The notes under the pieces were generated by a model. It made no database searches, had not been told where the DNA came from, and saw nothing but the letters and a program-made list of their open reading frames with translations. From Tomitella biformata AHU 1821 (GTDB taxonomy: Bacteria > Actinomycetota > Actinomycetes > Mycobacteriales > Mycobacteriaceae), in contig NZ_BAVQ01000009.1 of assembly GCF_000524475.1 (NCBI RefSeq), positions 1 to 64,000 of the forward strand: a stretch of 64,000 bases of DNA, written 5' to 3'. The position numbers were made by a program, and so were the translations under genes. Below are positions 32,595-43,238 of this stretch, piece by piece (position 1 is the stretch's first letter; the number at the start of each line of letters is the position of its first letter).

Positions 32595-33644
32595 TCACGG
32601 CACGCGGTGGGTCCACTCCGCGCGGCTGAACTTCGTCGCCACCAGCTCCCGCGCCTCGGCCAACTCGCCTGGCGTGTAGTCGCTGTCGCGGGTGTCGTAC
32701 TGCGCGCGGAAGTGCTCCGCGAAGGACGTGAGGATCGCCGCGCGCGTCATCCCGGTCTGCGAGCGCAGCGGGTCCACCCGCTTGGCCGCGCTCTTGGTCC
32801 CCTTGTCGGACATCTTCTCCCGGCCGATGCGCAGCACCTGCGTCATCTTCGCCGCGTCGATGTCATAGGCCATCGTCACGTGGTGCAGCACCGCGCCGTT
32901 CGCGAACCGCTTCTGCGCGGCCCCGGCGATCTTGCCCTTATCCGAGGCGATGTCGTTGAGCGGCACATACCGGGCGTTGATCCCCACCTCCGCGAGCGCG
33001 CCCATCACCCACTCGTCGAGGAACGCGTAGGACCGCTCGAAACTCAAACCCTCCACCAGCGACCCCGGCACGACGAGGGAATACGTTACGCAGTTGCCGG
33101 GCTCCATGAACATCGCGCCGCCGCCGGAGATCCGCCGCACCACGCCGATGCCATGCGCTGCCGCCTGCTCCTCATCGACCTCGTTGCGCACCGACTGAAA
33201 CGAGCCGATCACCACCAGCGGCGAGTCCCAGTCCCAGAACCGCAGGGTGGGCGGGCGCTGCCCGGTCGCGACCTCGCGGGCGATCACCTCGTCCAGCGCG
33301 ACGTGCATCGCGGGGTCCAGCACCACCGGCCCGATGACGTCGAAGGTGTGGTCCGCCCAGCTCGTCGCGTGCCCCAGCGCCCGCCGGACCGCGATGCCCA
33401 CCGACTCGGGGGTGAAGCCAATCATCGACACCGACTCGTCCAGCCGGGTCGTGATCGCCGTCGCAAGCTGCTCGACATTCGCGTCGGCGGGCATGCCGGT
33501 CAGCGCCGCGTTGATCTCGGCCAGCGCCTCGTCAGGCTCAAGGAAGAAGTCTCCCGAGACCGCGACGTTGGCAAGGAGCCCGTCCACCACATCGACCTCG
33601 ACCGCGACCAGCTTGCCGCCCAAGACTTTGTATTCTCCGCGCAT
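32595..33644 (-). CDS. Lipoate-protein ligase family protein with N-terminal accessory domain
   Basis: A 349-aa protein. The catalytic LplA/BPL domain lies at about 100-349, with RRISGGGAMFMEPGNCVTY and KIAGAAQKR...LHHVT carrying the lysine and lipoyl-AMP contacts. It ends in ATKFSRAEW, the normal end of that domain. The first 95 residues (GGKLVAVEVDVVDG, SGDFFLEP) look like the small LplA C-terminal accessory domain, here placed in front. It would attach lipoate to GcvH or 2-oxoacid dehydrogenases; gcvH lies 7 kb away. It is convergent with the catabolic operon, 4 bp apart. Confidence 0.82.
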   Translation of the reverse strand: MRGEYKVLGGKLVAVEVDVVDGLLANVAVSGDFFLEPDEALAEINAALTGMPADANVEQLATAITTRLDESVSMIGFTPESVGIAVRRALGHATSWADHTFDVIGPVVLDPAMHVALDEVIAREVATGQRPPTLRFWDWDSPLVVIGSFQSVRNEVDEEQAAAHGIGVVRRISGGGAMFMEPGNCVTYSLVVPGSLVEGLSFERSYAFLDEWVMGALAEVGINARYVPLNDIASDKGKIAGAAQKRFANGAVLHHVTMAYDIDAAKMTQVLRIGREKMSDKGTKSAAKRVDPLRSQTGMTRAAILTSFAEHFRAQYDTRDSDYTPGELAEARELVATKFSRAEWTHRVP

Positions 33645-33732
33645 CTTCTTACCCTATCGAGGCTGTTGCCGAATCGTGGAGAAGACGTCTCGACGACCGG
33701 CTCCCCGGCGGTTCTGGCGTCGGGCCCGGCCC

Positions 33733-34524
33733 CTAGTCCACGTTCGGCGCCCACTGCACGCCGTTGATGTGGCTACCGCCATCGACAAAGAGGGTGTTGC
33801 CCGTCAAGTACCGGCAATCGTCGCCGCCGAGGAACACTGCGACGGGGCCGATGTCGTCCAGCGGATCGCCAAGGCGGCCCATGGGATTCGCGGCGTCCAT
33901 CCGCGCGGCGTTCTCCGGGCTTGCCGCCGCCATCCGGTTGTAGGCGTCGCTCTTCGCCCCGGGGCAGATGATGTTGCAGCAGATCTGGTGCTCAGCCCAT
34001 TCGCGCGCGGCAGTGCGGGTGAGCGTGCGCAGTGCCTCCTTCGCCATGTTGTATGCCACCGAGTACATGTGGGCGTTGACGCCGTTGAGCGAGGCAATGT
34101 TGATCACCCGCCCCGTGCCGTGCTTGCTCAACTCGGGAAACGCGGCCTGCATCCCCCAGAACGCCGCCATCGCCCCCACCTCGAACCCGGCCCGAACCGA
34201 CCCCTCCGGCGTCTTCTCCAGCCGCGCATAAGGGATTCCGCCCCAGGCGTTGTTGACCAGCACGTCGAGGCGGCCGAAGTGCTCGACGGCAGTGGCGATC
34301 ATGTCCTGGACCTGCTGCCTGTCGGCGACATCGGTGCGAACGAACTCGACGTTCGCCCCGTACTGCTCACGGAGCTCGGTCGCGGCCTTGGCACCGGCCT
34401 CCTCGTTGAGCTCGGCGATCAGCACATTCGCACCGGCCTGGACATACGCCTCCGCGATGCCCCGGCCGATCCCCAGACCGCCCCCGGTGATCACCGCAGA
34501 CCTGCCAGCCAACCGTTCAGACAT
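33733..34524 (-). CDS. SDR-family oxidoreductase
   Basis: A 263-aa SDR starting at ATG 34524, with GGGAG 7 nt upstream. Motifs: ITGGGLGIGRG, LVNNAWGG (NAG loop variant with Trp), NIASLNG, YNMAKEA, end TLFVDGGSHINGVQ. The NAW loop and absence of the usual G after A are unusual. Its upstream open frame of 61 codons is not coding. It stands alone between the lipoate ligase and an orphan binding protein, outside the dyad-controlled operons. Confidence 0.84.
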   Translation of the reverse strand: MSERLAGRSAVITGGGLGIGRGIAEAYVQAGANVLIAELNEEAGAKAATELREQYGANVEFVRTDVADRQQVQDMIATAVEHFGRLDVLVNNAWGGIPYARLEKTPEGSVRAGFEVGAMAAFWGMQAAFPELSKHGTGRVINIASLNGVNAHMYSVAYNMAKEALRTLTRTAAREWAEHQICCNIICPGAKSDAYNRMAAASPENAARMDAANPMGRLGDPLDDIGPVAVFLGGDDCRYLTGNTLFVDGGSHINGVQWAPNVD

Positions 34525-34818
34525 CTCGTCACTCCCATCATCGACAACCGTGGCCTCGCGCGGCGGGGCCCTCCGGAATTCCTCGTCACCATCCGACAAT
34601 GGGGCCGCCCATGAGGGCGGCACGGTCTCACTGAACAGGACTCCGCAATCCAGGCGACACCGGGCGTTGGGCACTGTGTGCCACAACCCCCGACAACCCC
34701 GGGCCACGGAACGCCAAAGGATGCCGGAGATCGGCTACCACGATCATTTCTGGGTACTTCGTGGTGCCGCAATATCCGTCGCCCTTGATCGGCGGACCAG
34801 GAATAAGGAGAACAACAC
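34525..34818. other. Intergenic region with a short dyad
   Basis: About 290 bp between divergent genes. No convincing gene is seen. GGCAC-TGT-GTGCC (34670-34682) is a short inverted repeat that could be an operator. None of the 18-bp regulon dyads of the island occurs here. Confidence 0.4.
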
Positions 34819-36423
34819 GTGTTGAGTTCAAGAGGCCGCGCGAGTATCGCAGCCGTCGTGGTGCTGGGCAGCCTGGTACTGGCGTCCTGTGCCAGCGGCG
34901 GCAGCGATGGAGCCACCGCGGGCGGTGGCAGCGATGACGCCACCACCATGGGATTGATCGGAAACCAGCCCGACGGCGGGGATCCCATCAGCGGCGGCAA
35001 GCTCACCTATGCCTCGTACTCGCCCATCGCAAGCCTGGACCCCACGGTCACCATGCCGTCGGGCGCGACGGGGGCGTCGGAGCTCAGCGCCGTCTACGAC
35101 GTGCTGGCACGCTGGGACCCGGTCGATGACACCTTCAAGCCGCAGTTGGCGCAGGAGATCACGCCGAACGAGGACTTCACGTCCTGGACCGTGACCCTGC
35201 GCGACGGCGTCAACTTCAGCGACGGCACCCCGCTGAACGCCGAGGCCGTCACCTGGAGCATCGACCGCTTCGTCGAGAAGAAGGGCCTCAACGGCCAGCT
35301 GATCTCGGAGGGTGTCGCCTCGACCACCACCCCGGACGAGCACACCGTGGTGTTCGATCTGCACCAGCCCTCGGCCACTTTCCCCGCGCTGCTGGCCGCC
35401 GGCCCCGGCATCATCGTGGCGCCCAGCTCGGTGCAGGGCGATGAGTTCACCCCGATCGGCGCAGGCCCGTTCACCGTCGAGCGCTTCGCCCCCCAGGATG
35501 AGCTTGTCCTCGCCCCCAAGGCCGACTACTGGGGCGGCAAGCCGTACCTGGACCAGCTTCGCTTTGTGAACATCGCCGGTGACCAGGCGAAGATCGACGC
35601 GATGGACTCCGGCGGCATCCAGATGGCCTATCTCCGCAGCCCGGAGACCGTCACCGCGGCCCGTGAAGCCGGGGGCGTCGGCATGCAGGAGATCAACAGC
35701 CTCGGCAACTTCGGCATGATCAACAACAGCGAAGGCCGCCCCGGCGCCGACATCCGCGTCCGCAAGGCCATGGCCTACGCGATCGACCCCGCCCAGATCG
35801 ACCAGCGCGTCGCCAACGGCACCGGCCTGCCCGGGTCCGAGATCTTCATGCCCTGGTCCAAGTGGCACACCGAGAGCACCCCGATCACCCAGGACACGGC
35901 CAAGGCGAAGGAGTTGCTCGACGAGGCCAAGGCCGACGGCTACGACGGGCACCTGACCTACACGTCGCTCTCCGCGCCCACCGCGCAGGCCCAGGCCCTC
36001 TCCGTGCAGGCACAGCTGCAGGCGGTCGGTTTCAATGTCGAGATCGTGTACCTCAACAACGCCACCGATGTCACCAAGCGCAACTACATCGAGCGCGACT
36101 TCGATATCAGCCGCGGCGCCGCCAGCCTCATGGAGCAGGACCCCTACATCCGCTTGGACAGCTCCCTGAGCAGCACCTCCCCCTCCAACGCCCTCGGCTT
36201 CTCCGATCCGGCGATGGATGCCGCGCTGGAGGAGTTGCAGACGGCGACCACGGACGACGCGAAGCGCGCGGCCATCGCCAAGATCCAGACGGTGGTCAAC
36301 GAGGAGGTCCCGTTCCTGTCCTGGGGCGCGCAGGCCACCTTCATCACCTGGCAGGACGACGTGCACGGCGTCAAGCCCAGCCTCGACACCGTCATCCTGT
36401 TCGACAAGGCGTGGATCGGCTAG
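34819..36423 (+). CDS. ABC transporter substrate-binding lipoprotein, family 5 (peptide/nickel type)
   Basis: A 534-aa DppA/OppA-class lipoprotein starting at GTG 34819, with AAGGAG 8 nt upstream. The signal sequence ends LVLASC (lipobox Cys about 24), followed by a Gly/Ser/Asp-rich linker. The core has [32 protein letters not shown] and the C-terminal [14 protein letters not shown]. It would bind peptides or other small solutes outside the cell. No permease or ATPase of this type is in the window, so it is an orphan or pairs with a distant transporter. Confidence 0.87.
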   Translation: MLSSRGRASIAAVVVLGSLVLASCASGGSDGATAGGGSDDATTMGLIGNQPDGGDPISGGKLTYASYSPIASLDPTVTMPSGATGASELSAVYDVLARWDPVDDTFKPQLAQEITPNEDFTSWTVTLRDGVNFSDGTPLNAEAVTWSIDRFVEKKGLNGQLISEGVASTTTPDEHTVVFDLHQPSATFPALLAAGPGIIVAPSSVQGDEFTPIGAGPFTVERFAPQDELVLAPKADYWGGKPYLDQLRFVNIAGDQAKIDAMDSGGIQMAYLRSPETVTAAREAGGVGMQEINSLGNFGMINNSEGRPGADIRVRKAMAYAIDPAQIDQRVANGTGLPGSEIFMPWSKWHTESTPITQDTAKAKELLDEAKADGYDGHLTYTSLSAPTAQAQALSVQAQLQAVGFNVEIVYLNNATDVTKRNYIERDFDISRGAASLMEQDPYIRLDSSLSSTSPSNALGFSDPAMDAALEELQTATTDDAKRAAIAKIQTVVNEEVPFLSWGAQATFITWQDDVHGVKPSLDTVILFDKAWIG

Positions 36424-36445
36424 TAAAAGTTCTCGATCCACAGTT

Positions 36446-36480
36446 GACCGGCGCGGCTCCCATTGGGAGCCGCGCCGGTC
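36446..36480 (+). terminator. Strong terminator after the family-5 binding protein
   Basis: A perfect 16-bp GC-rich stem, GACCGGCGCGGCTCCC (36446-36461) with its complement at 36465-36480 and a 3-nt ATT loop, starting 23 bp after the stop codon. A weak GTTT follows. It isolates the gene from gcvP. Confidence 0.75.
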
Positions 36481-36682
36481 GCGTTTGCCACCGCGTCCCA
36501 CCCAGCAACGTGCCCGCATCCACACAGGTGTCGCTGGCCCCGTCCAGCGACCGACGGGCCAAGCACACCTGATGGCCCGAATGCTAGGACTAACGTACGG
36601 AAGAACGGGCCACCGCCGTCCCGGCTGTGTAATGTCAGGCCCACCACAACTGCATTCGCCGAACCGAGACTGGAGCCACCGC

Positions 36683-39532
36683 GTGTTCGATTCACCCTCC
36701 GGCGAGTTTCCCGGCCGTCACATCGGCCCCGATGCCGACGCGGCCCGCCACATGCTCGATACGCTGGGTTATGAGAGCCTCGACGCTCTGATCGACGCCG
36801 CCGTACCCGCTCAGATCCGCAGCACCTACGCGATGGACCTGCCGTCCGCGCGCACCGAGCAGGAGGTGCTGGCGACGCTGCGTGCGCTCTCCGAGCGGAA
36901 CAGGCCGCGCATCCAGATGATCGGCCTGGGCTACCACGACACCGTCACCCCGGCAGTGTTGCGGCGCAACATACTCGAGTCCCCTGCCTGGTACACGGCC
37001 TATACGCCGTATCAGCCCGAGATCTCGCAGGGCCGGCTCGAGGCGCTGCTGACGTTCCAAACCCTGATCGAGGACCTCACCGCCCTGCCGCTGGCGGGGG
37101 CCTCCCTGCTCGACGAGGCCACCGCCGTCATGGAGGCCGTGCTGCTGATGCGCCGCGCCAACAAGGCGAAGCCGGAGTCCGCGGTGGTGGTGCTCGACGC
37201 CGACTGCCTCCCGCAGACCCTCGCCGTGGTGCAGGGGCGGGCCGAGCCGATGGGCATCCGCGTGGTGCTCGCGGACCTGACGACCGGGCTGCCCGACGGC
37301 GACATCTTCGGCGTCGTGCTGCAGGCCCCCGGCGCGAGCGGCGCCGTGCGCGACAACGCGCCGCTGATCGCGCAGGCCAAGGCGCGCGGCGCGTTCGCCG
37401 CCGTCGCCGCGGACCTGCTGTCGCTGACGCTGCTCACTCCGCCCGGCGAGCAGGGCGCGGACATCGCGATCGGCTCGGCGCAGCGCTTCGGCGTGCCGCT
37501 ATTCTTCGGCGGCCCCCACGCCGGGTACATCGCCGTGCGGGCGGGCCTGGAACGCATGCTCCCGGGCCGCCTCGTCGGAGTCTCCGTCGACGCCGCCGGG
37601 AAGACCGCCCACCGCCTGGCCCTGCAGACCCGCGAGCAGCACATCCGCCGGGAGAAGGCCACCAGCAACATCTGCACCGCCCAGGCCCTACTGGCCAATG
37701 TCGCGGCGATGTACGCCGTCTACCACGGCCCAGAAGGCTTGCGCGCCATCGCAACCCGCGTCCACGTGCACGCCAGCTCGATCGCCGAGGGGCTGCGTAC
37801 CGCCGGGCACGTCATTGTCCACGACACGTTCTTCGACACCGTCCTCGTCGAGGTCCGCGGCTGGGCCCGCGATGTGGTGGCGCGCGCCGAGCGCGACGGC
37901 ATCAATCTGCGACTGGTGGACCCGAACTTCGTCGCGGTCTCGTGCGACGAGCTCACCACAACCGGCATCGTCGAGCGGGTCGTCGACGCCTTCCGCATCG
38001 GGATCCAGGCCGACGCGGCCGAGCCCAGCCCGGGACCGGCACTGCCCCAAGCGCTGCTGCGCACCTCGAAGTTCCTGCAGCACCCGGTCTTCGCGCAATA
38101 CCAGTCGGAGACCGCGATCATGCGCTACCTACGCAGACTCTCCGATAAGGACCTGGCGCTGGACCGCACGATGATCCCCTTGGGCTCGTGCACCATGAAG
38201 CTGAACTCCGCCGTGGAGATGGAGCCGATCAGCTGGCCCGGCTTCGCCAGCATCCACCCGCTCGCCCCGAGGGCCCAGACCCGCGGCTACCGGGAGCTGA
38301 TCGCCGACCTCGAGGACTGGCTCGCCGAGATCACCGGCTATGACCGAGTCTCGTTGCAGCCCAACGCCGGATCGCAGGGCGAGCTGGCTGGCCTGCTCGC
38401 GATCCACCACTACCACGCCAGCCGCGGCGACCATTCCCGCAACGTGTGCCTGATCCCGCAGTCCGCGCACGGCACCAATGCCGCGTCCGCCGTGCTTGCC
38501 GGGATGCGCGTGGTGGTCGTCGCCACCGCCGAGAACGGCAACATCGACCTGGCGGACCTGCGGGCAAAGATCGCCGCCCACGAGGGCATGGTCGCCGCGA
38601 TCATGCTGACCTATCCCTCGACGCATGGCGTGTATGAGGGGGAGGTGACGACGGTCTGCGAGCTGGTGCACGACGCCGGCGGCCAGGTCTACGTCGACGG
38701 CGCCAACCTCAACGCGCTCGTCGGGCTCGCGCAGCCCGGGCAGTTCGGCGGCGACGTCTCACACCTGAACCTGCACAAGACGTTCTGCATCCCCCACGGC
38801 GGCGGCGGCCCCGGCGTCGGGCCCGTCGCGGTGCGCGCGCACCTCGCCCCGTTCTTGCCTGCGGACCCGCTGAATGCACGGGCCGAGGGGTTCGGGCCGC
38901 CGGTCTCGGCGGCCAACTACGGCTCCGCCGGGATCCTGCCGATCACCTGGGCCTACATCGCGCTCATGGGGCCAGACGGGCTCACCAGCGCGACCACGAC
39001 GGCCGTCCTCACCGCGAACTACGTGGCGCGCTCGCTGACCGAGCACTACCCGGTGCTGTACACCGGGCCGGCGGGGCTGGTGGCCCACGAGTGCATCCTC
39101 GACCTGCGCGCCATCACCAAGGCCACGGGCGTGACAGCCGAGGACGTCGCTAAGCGGCTGATCGACTACGGCTTCCACGCGCCGACACTGTCTTTCCCCG
39201 TGGGCGGCACCCTCATGGTCGAGCCCACCGAGTCGGAGGATCTGGCCGAGCTGGACCGGTTCATCGCGGCGATGATCGCGATCCGCGGCGAGATCGACCG
39301 AGTCGGCAGCGGCGAGTGGCCCCTGGCCGAGAGCCCGCTGCGCCAGGCCCCGCACACTGCGGAGATGGTCACGGCCGACGAGTGGAAGCTGCCGTACTCG
39401 CGCCAGCTCGCGGCGTACCCCGTGCCGACCCTGCACGCTGCGAAGTACTGGCCGCCGGTGCGCCGCATCGACGGCGTGCACGGGGACCGCAACCTCGTTT
39501 GCTCCTGCCCCCCGCCCGAGCACTACGCCTAA
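36683..39532 (+). CDS. gcvP: Glycine dehydrogenase (decarboxylating), P protein
   Basis: A 949-aa PLP-dependent P protein of the glycine cleavage system, the usual length for the single-chain form. The PLP lysine is in [18 protein letters not shown]. The N-terminal half has the P-protein opening [17 protein letters not shown] and SLLDEATA. The start is GTG 36683 (VFDSPSG), GGAG 7 nt upstream; the frame is open much further upstream but overlaps the terminator. It decarboxylates glycine and transfers the aminomethyl group to lipoyl-GcvH. First gene of gcvP-gcvT-gcvH. Confidence 0.96.
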   Translation: MFDSPSGEFPGRHIGPDADAARHMLDTLGYESLDALIDAAVPAQIRSTYAMDLPSARTEQEVLATLRALSERNRPRIQMIGLGYHDTVTPAVLRRNILESPAWYTAYTPYQPEISQGRLEALLTFQTLIEDLTALPLAGASLLDEATAVMEAVLLMRRANKAKPESAVVVLDADCLPQTLAVVQGRAEPMGIRVVLADLTTGLPDGDIFGVVLQAPGASGAVRDNAPLIAQAKARGAFAAVAADLLSLTLLTPPGEQGADIAIGSAQRFGVPLFFGGPHAGYIAVRAGLERMLPGRLVGVSVDAAGKTAHRLALQTREQHIRREKATSNICTAQALLANVAAMYAVYHGPEGLRAIATRVHVHASSIAEGLRTAGHVIVHDTFFDTVLVEVRGWARDVVARAERDGINLRLVDPNFVAVSCDELTTTGIVERVVDAFRIGIQADAAEPSPGPALPQALLRTSKFLQHPVFAQYQSETAIMRYLRRLSDKDLALDRTMIPLGSCTMKLNSAVEMEPISWPGFASIHPLAPRAQTRGYRELIADLEDWLAEITGYDRVSLQPNAGSQGELAGLLAIHHYHASRGDHSRNVCLIPQSAHGTNAASAVLAGMRVVVVATAENGNIDLADLRAKIAAHEGMVAAIMLTYPSTHGVYEGEVTTVCELVHDAGGQVYVDGANLNALVGLAQPGQFGGDVSHLNLHKTFCIPHGGGGPGVGPVAVRAHLAPFLPADPLNARAEGFGPPVSAANYGSAGILPITWAYIALMGPDGLTSATTTAVLTANYVARSLTEHYPVLYTGPAGLVAHECILDLRAITKATGVTAEDVAKRLIDYGFHAPTLSFPVGGTLMVEPTESEDLAELDRFIAAMIAIRGEIDRVGSGEWPLAESPLRQAPHTAEMVTADEWKLPYSRQLAAYPVPTLHAAKYWPPVRRIDGVHGDRNLVCSCPPPEHYA

Positions 39533-39555
39533 CTCGTCCGCAGCCAGGAGGCCTC

Positions 39556-40644
39556 ATGTCCGCCACCCCATTGCTCGACGAGCATCGCGCGCTCGACGCC
39601 CACTTCACCGACTTCGCAGGCTGGCAGATGCCGCTGAAGTACGGCAGCGAGCTGACCGAGCACCACGCCGTCCGCACGGCCGCCGGGCTGTTCGACCTCT
39701 CCCACATGGGCGAGATCGCCGTGACCGGGCCCGGCGCCGCCGCAGCACTGGACCACGCGCTGAGCGGCGAGCTGTCCAGGGTGGCGATCGGCCGCGCCAA
39801 GTACTCGCTGCTGTGCGATGCGGACGGCGGGGTCCTCGACGACCTCGTCATCTACCGCCTCGCCGACGAGCACTTCCTCGTGGTCGCCAACGCCGCCAAC
39901 ACTTCGACGGTGCTCAAGGAATTGTGTTTCCGGGCAACGAGTTTCGACGCGATCGTGGAGGACCAATCGGCCACCACGGCGCTGATCGCGGTGCAGGGCC
40001 CGCTCGCCCTGTCCATCGTGGCGTCGCTATCCGCGGAGCCCTCGATAGCCAGCGGTCTTCGGTACTACGCCGCCGCTCCAGCCGTGGTGGCCGACGTCGA
40101 CGTCCTGCTCTCCCGCACCGGTTACACCGGAGAGGACGGCTTCGAGCTGTATCTGCCGAATGCCCAGGCCCCAGCGCTGTGGCGGGGCCTGCTCGCGGCG
40201 ACCCTCGCCGTCGGGGGGCTGCCCGCAGGCCTCGCCTGCCGGGACACCCTGCGCCTCGAGGCGGGAATGGCCCTGTACGGCAATGAGCTTTCTGCCGACG
40301 TCAACCCGTACGAGGCGGGGCTCGGCAGGGTTGTGGCGCTCAGCAAGGATTTTGTGGGACGTGCTGCGCTGCAACGACTCTCCGCGCAGGGGCCGGCACG
40401 GGTCCTGGTCGGGCTCAGTGGCGAGGGGCGGCGCGCAGCGCGCGCCGGCTATCCCGTCCTCGCCGACGGCGAGCCCATCGGCGCCGTCACATCCGGGGCC
40501 TTGTCCCCCACCCTCGGCCACCCCATCGCGTTGGCGTACGTCGACCCGGCCGTGTCCGAGGTCGGCACCACCGTCGACGTCGACATCCGAGGCAAGAGCG
40601 TTCCCTACGAGATCACTGCCTTCCCGTTCTACCGCCGTTCCTGA
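39556..40644 (+). CDS. gcvT: Aminomethyltransferase, T protein of glycine cleavage
   Basis: A 362-aa folate-dependent T protein. Family features: AGWQMPLKYGS and FDLSHMGEI near the N-terminus, GYTGEDGFELYLP, and CRDTLRLEAGMALYGNEL. It moves the methylene group from GcvH to tetrahydrofolate and releases ammonia. It begins 23 bp after gcvP with CCAGGAGGCC upstream of the ATG, and is followed by gcvH after 30 bp. The length is typical. Confidence 0.95.
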   Translation: MSATPLLDEHRALDAHFTDFAGWQMPLKYGSELTEHHAVRTAAGLFDLSHMGEIAVTGPGAAAALDHALSGELSRVAIGRAKYSLLCDADGGVLDDLVIYRLADEHFLVVANAANTSTVLKELCFRATSFDAIVEDQSATTALIAVQGPLALSIVASLSAEPSIASGLRYYAAAPAVVADVDVLLSRTGYTGEDGFELYLPNAQAPALWRGLLAATLAVGGLPAGLACRDTLRLEAGMALYGNELSADVNPYEAGLGRVVALSKDFVGRAALQRLSAQGPARVLVGLSGEGRRAARAGYPVLADGEPIGAVTSGALSPTLGHPIALAYVDPAVSEVGTTVDVDIRGKSVPYEITAFPFYRRS

Positions 40645-40674
40645 TCAGCAGCCACCACCCCGAGAGGTATCGCC

Positions 40675-41073
40675 ATGTCCGACAACGCTTTCCCTGATGA
40701 CCGCAGCTACACCAGCGACCACGAGTGGATCCTCATCGCGCCCGGCGCCGAGTTGCCGGACGCCCCCGTCCGCGTCGGCATCACCTCGGTGGCGGTGGAG
40801 GCGCTCGGCGAGCTCGTCTTCGTGGAGCTGCCCGAGGTCGGGGCCACGGTGTCCGTCGGCCAGTCGTGCGGCGAGGTCGAGTCCACCAAGACCGTCTCGG
40901 ACCTGTTCCCGCCGGTCACCGGCGAGATCACCGCCGTCAACGCCGCCGCGGTCGAGGAGCCGGGCCTGGTCAACTCCGACCCGTACGGCGAGGGCTGGCT
41001 GTTCGAGGTGCGACCGAGCGCGGCGGGCGAGCTGCTCACCGCGGCCGAGTACGCGGAGCAGAACGGGGACTGA
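40675..41073 (+). CDS. gcvH: Glycine cleavage system H protein
   Basis: A 132-aa lipoyl-carrier protein. The lipoylated lysine lies in EVESTKTVSDLFPPVTGEI (about residue 68). The opening SYTSDHEWI and the end TAAEYAE are standard. It shuttles the aminomethyl group between GcvP and GcvT and needs lipoylation, perhaps by the ligase at 32595. The intervening 17 bp to the convergent LCP gene show no terminator. Confidence 0.95.
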   Translation: MSDNAFPDDRSYTSDHEWILIAPGAELPDAPVRVGITSVAVEALGELVFVELPEVGATVSVGQSCGEVESTKTVSDLFPPVTGEITAVNAAAVEEPGLVNSDPYGEGWLFEVRPSAAGELLTAAEYAEQNGD

Positions 41074-41090
41074 GAACTAACCTCGCCGCA

Positions 41091-42728
41091 TCAATCCACG
41101 CAGGGCACGCCGGTGTCCGCACGGATGGGCGCACCCGCCGCCCCATGCTCCGGGCTCGCATCCGACGAGGTCGCGGCGGTGCCTCCCGGGGCCGCCGGGG
41201 TCGTCGTGCTCACCACCGATGCCACCTCCTCCATCTCGCCGAACTGCGGCGGTGCCATCGGGCTGTCGTCCCCGAGCGTGAGCGTCACCCTGCCGGCCGG
41301 CAGGGACGAGCCTGCGGTCGCGGTCACCCAGTACTTGGCGGCGAGGATCTGTGCGAGCGCCTCTCCGCCGGGGCCGTAGGTCACCGTCGTCATGTCCTTC
41401 TCCGTGCCTGAGATGATCTCGCCGACCTGGTAGCCGACCGCCGCGAGTACGTCCGCGGTGGCGCCGGCCAACCCCGCCCGGGGCGTGGCGTTGACGACGT
41501 CGACAACCTCCCTGCCCGTCGGCGTCCCGTGCGCCACGGCCTCGGCGGCGCTGGAGGCACCAAAGAGCCTCGCGACCTCGGCGCGCAGGCGGGCGGGGTT
41601 GACCAGGTTGACGTCCTGGCCGTCGACCGTCTCGTAGCCCTCGATGGGCAGGGTCTGGAAGTCGACGGAGCCCGAGGTCAGATTGCCCGCCTGGGTCGCA
41701 AACGCCACCGGGTCCATCCCGGAGTCCAGGACGATGTCCTTCTTGACCACGTCCAGCAGCGACTGCATCTTGCCGACGTTCCCGACCACGCCCGCGCTCT
41801 TGAGGTTCGCGATCACCGCGGCGATGAACGCCTGCTGGCGATGCGTCCGATCCAGGTCGCCGTTGTCGAGCCCGTGGCGCTGGCGCACGAAGGACAGCGC
41901 CTGCGACGGGTCCAACTCCTGGACGCCGGCGGGGAAGTCGGCCCCGGAGAAATCGTCTTGGACCGGCCCGTTCAGGCACACCGTCAGCGGCCCGAGGGCC
42001 TGCGCGATGTGATAGAAACCGATGAGATTGACCTCCGCGAAGTGGTCGATCGGGACCTGCAGCAGATTCTGCACCGTCGCGAGAGTGGACTTCCGGCCGG
42101 CATCGCGGGTCCGTTGCTCCAGCGTCGCCGGGTCGCTAACCCCCGCCTCCTCCAGCCGGATCCCCTCGTCGTACTTGGCCAGCCCGTAGGCCTCCTTGAT
42201 CTTGCGCATGCCGTAGCCCGGGACGGCCACGTAGTCGTCGCGGGGAATCGCCACCGCGGTGGCCCGGCCGCCGTCGCCCGGCACATGCAGGAGGATCAGC
42301 GTGTTGGTGTTGTAGCCGCCGACGTCGCTGTCGCCGGCGTGCAGCTCGTCGGTGACGAACTGGGCGGGCAGGTCGCTGCCGTCCATCGCCTTGCGGCTGT
42401 CCAGGCCGATGAGCAGGATGTTCACGTCGCCGTGCGCGGACTTGGGCGCGTCGTCGCCCAGGGCGCTGAGCGCGTCGGAGACGTAGAACCCGGAGACCAG
42501 GTTGGTCTTGACCGCCCAGGCCAAGCCCACCACGCACAGGACCAGCACGGAGACGAGGGCCGTCAGCGTCCTCGCGAGGCGGCGGGCCCACGGGGCCCAC
42601 GGGGTCCGCGCGGGCGTCGCCCGGCGACGGCCGGCTCGGTGCCGGGACCCTCGCACGGGGGCAGCGCCGTGGCCTGCCGGCGAGGGGTCGCGGTCTGGGT
42701 CATGGGACACCCCGGTAATAGTACCCAC
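41091..42728 (-). CDS. LytR-CpsA-Psr (LCP) family cell-wall ligase
   Basis: A 545-aa membrane-anchored protein. A basic, Arg-rich N-terminal tail and one transmembrane helix (about 50-72, TLTALVSVLVLCVVGLAWAV) precede the LCP domain (about 95-330). That domain has LLIGLDSR, NTDTLIL-like NTNTLILLHVP, IPRDDYVAVPG and the Arg-rich RQRHGLDNGDLDRTHRQQ. The C-terminal LytR_C domain follows (about 400-500). LCP enzymes attach arabinogalactan or other glycopolymers to peptidoglycan. It starts a minus-strand set with surface-glycan genes upstream but is not tightly coupled to them. Confidence 0.9.
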   Translation of the reverse strand: MGTITGVSHDPDRDPSPAGHGAAPVRGSRHRAGRRRATPARTPWAPWARRLARTLTALVSVLVLCVVGLAWAVKTNLVSGFYVSDALSALGDDAPKSAHGDVNILLIGLDSRKAMDGSDLPAQFVTDELHAGDSDVGGYNTNTLILLHVPGDGGRATAVAIPRDDYVAVPGYGMRKIKEAYGLAKYDEGIRLEEAGVSDPATLEQRTRDAGRKSTLATVQNLLQVPIDHFAEVNLIGFYHIAQALGPLTVCLNGPVQDDFSGADFPAGVQELDPSQALSFVRQRHGLDNGDLDRTHRQQAFIAAVIANLKSAGVVGNVGKMQSLLDVVKKDIVLDSGMDPVAFATQAGNLTSGSVDFQTLPIEGYETVDGQDVNLVNPARLRAEVARLFGASSAAEAVAHGTPTGREVVDVVNATPRAGLAGATADVLAAVGYQVGEIISGTEKDMTTVTYGPGGEALAQILAAKYWVTATAGSSLPAGRVTLTLGDDSPMAPPQFGEMEEVASVVSTTTPAAPGGTAATSSDASPEHGAAGAPIRADTGVPCVD

Positions 42729-42806
42729 CGTTCGTGTGCGACGACCTGCGGGAACTACCCAGCGGTCCCGGTCAATCGGGCACGTTGGAGGCCGACGGCA
42801 CCGCGG

Positions 42807-43238
42807 CTACCGGCGGCGGAACGAGATGTAGCGGTGGCCGAAGAAACTGATGCCGGCCACCAGCAGCATCACCACCGCCTGAGCGGGCAGGGGCGGGGCG
42901 CCCAGCGTGGACACCGCCACCGTCACTAGGACCAGGTTCAGCGCGAGCCCGCCGGAGTTGACGCCGATGAACGCGATCAGGTCGCGCAGCACGTGCCCGC
43001 GCACCCGGAACACCAGCGTGCGATGCAGGACGAAGGCGATCAGCACGCTCACGCTGTACGCGAGGATCACCGCGAGCTGGTAGAGCCGGTCGTCGTCGAG
43101 CACCCAGGACCACAGGACGAACAGCACGTACCCGATCACCGTGTTGGCGACGCCGACGATGGCGAACGCAATCGGCTGGTGGCGCACCACCCGCAATAGC
43201 GGGCCGGGGTCCACCTCCGCCCCGGCGTCCCCCGTCAC
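42807..43238 (-). CDS. GtrA-family membrane protein
   Basis: A 143-aa protein with four predicted membrane helices (IAFAIVGVANTVIGYVLFVLW, then three more), ending in FFGHRYISFRRR, the typical GtrA C-terminus. GtrA-like proteins are thought to flip or channel undecaprenyl-linked sugars for glycosylation. It starts at GTG 43238, overlapping the YfhO-like stop codon (GTGA). The larger upstream reading frame is spurious. Confidence 0.85.
   Translation of the reverse strand: MTGDAGAEVDPGPLLRVVRHQPIAFAIVGVANTVIGYVLFVLWSWVLDDDRLYQLAVILAYSVSVLIAFVLHRTLVFRVRGHVLRDLIAFIGVNSGGLALNLVLVTVAVSTLGAPPLPAQAVVMLLVAGISFFGHRYISFRRR

Noticed and set aside
36481-36682. Glycine riboswitch before gcvP
   Set aside because: Glycine aptamers are common before gcv operons, but I find no conserved aptamer core in this leader, only a strong terminator ending at 36480.
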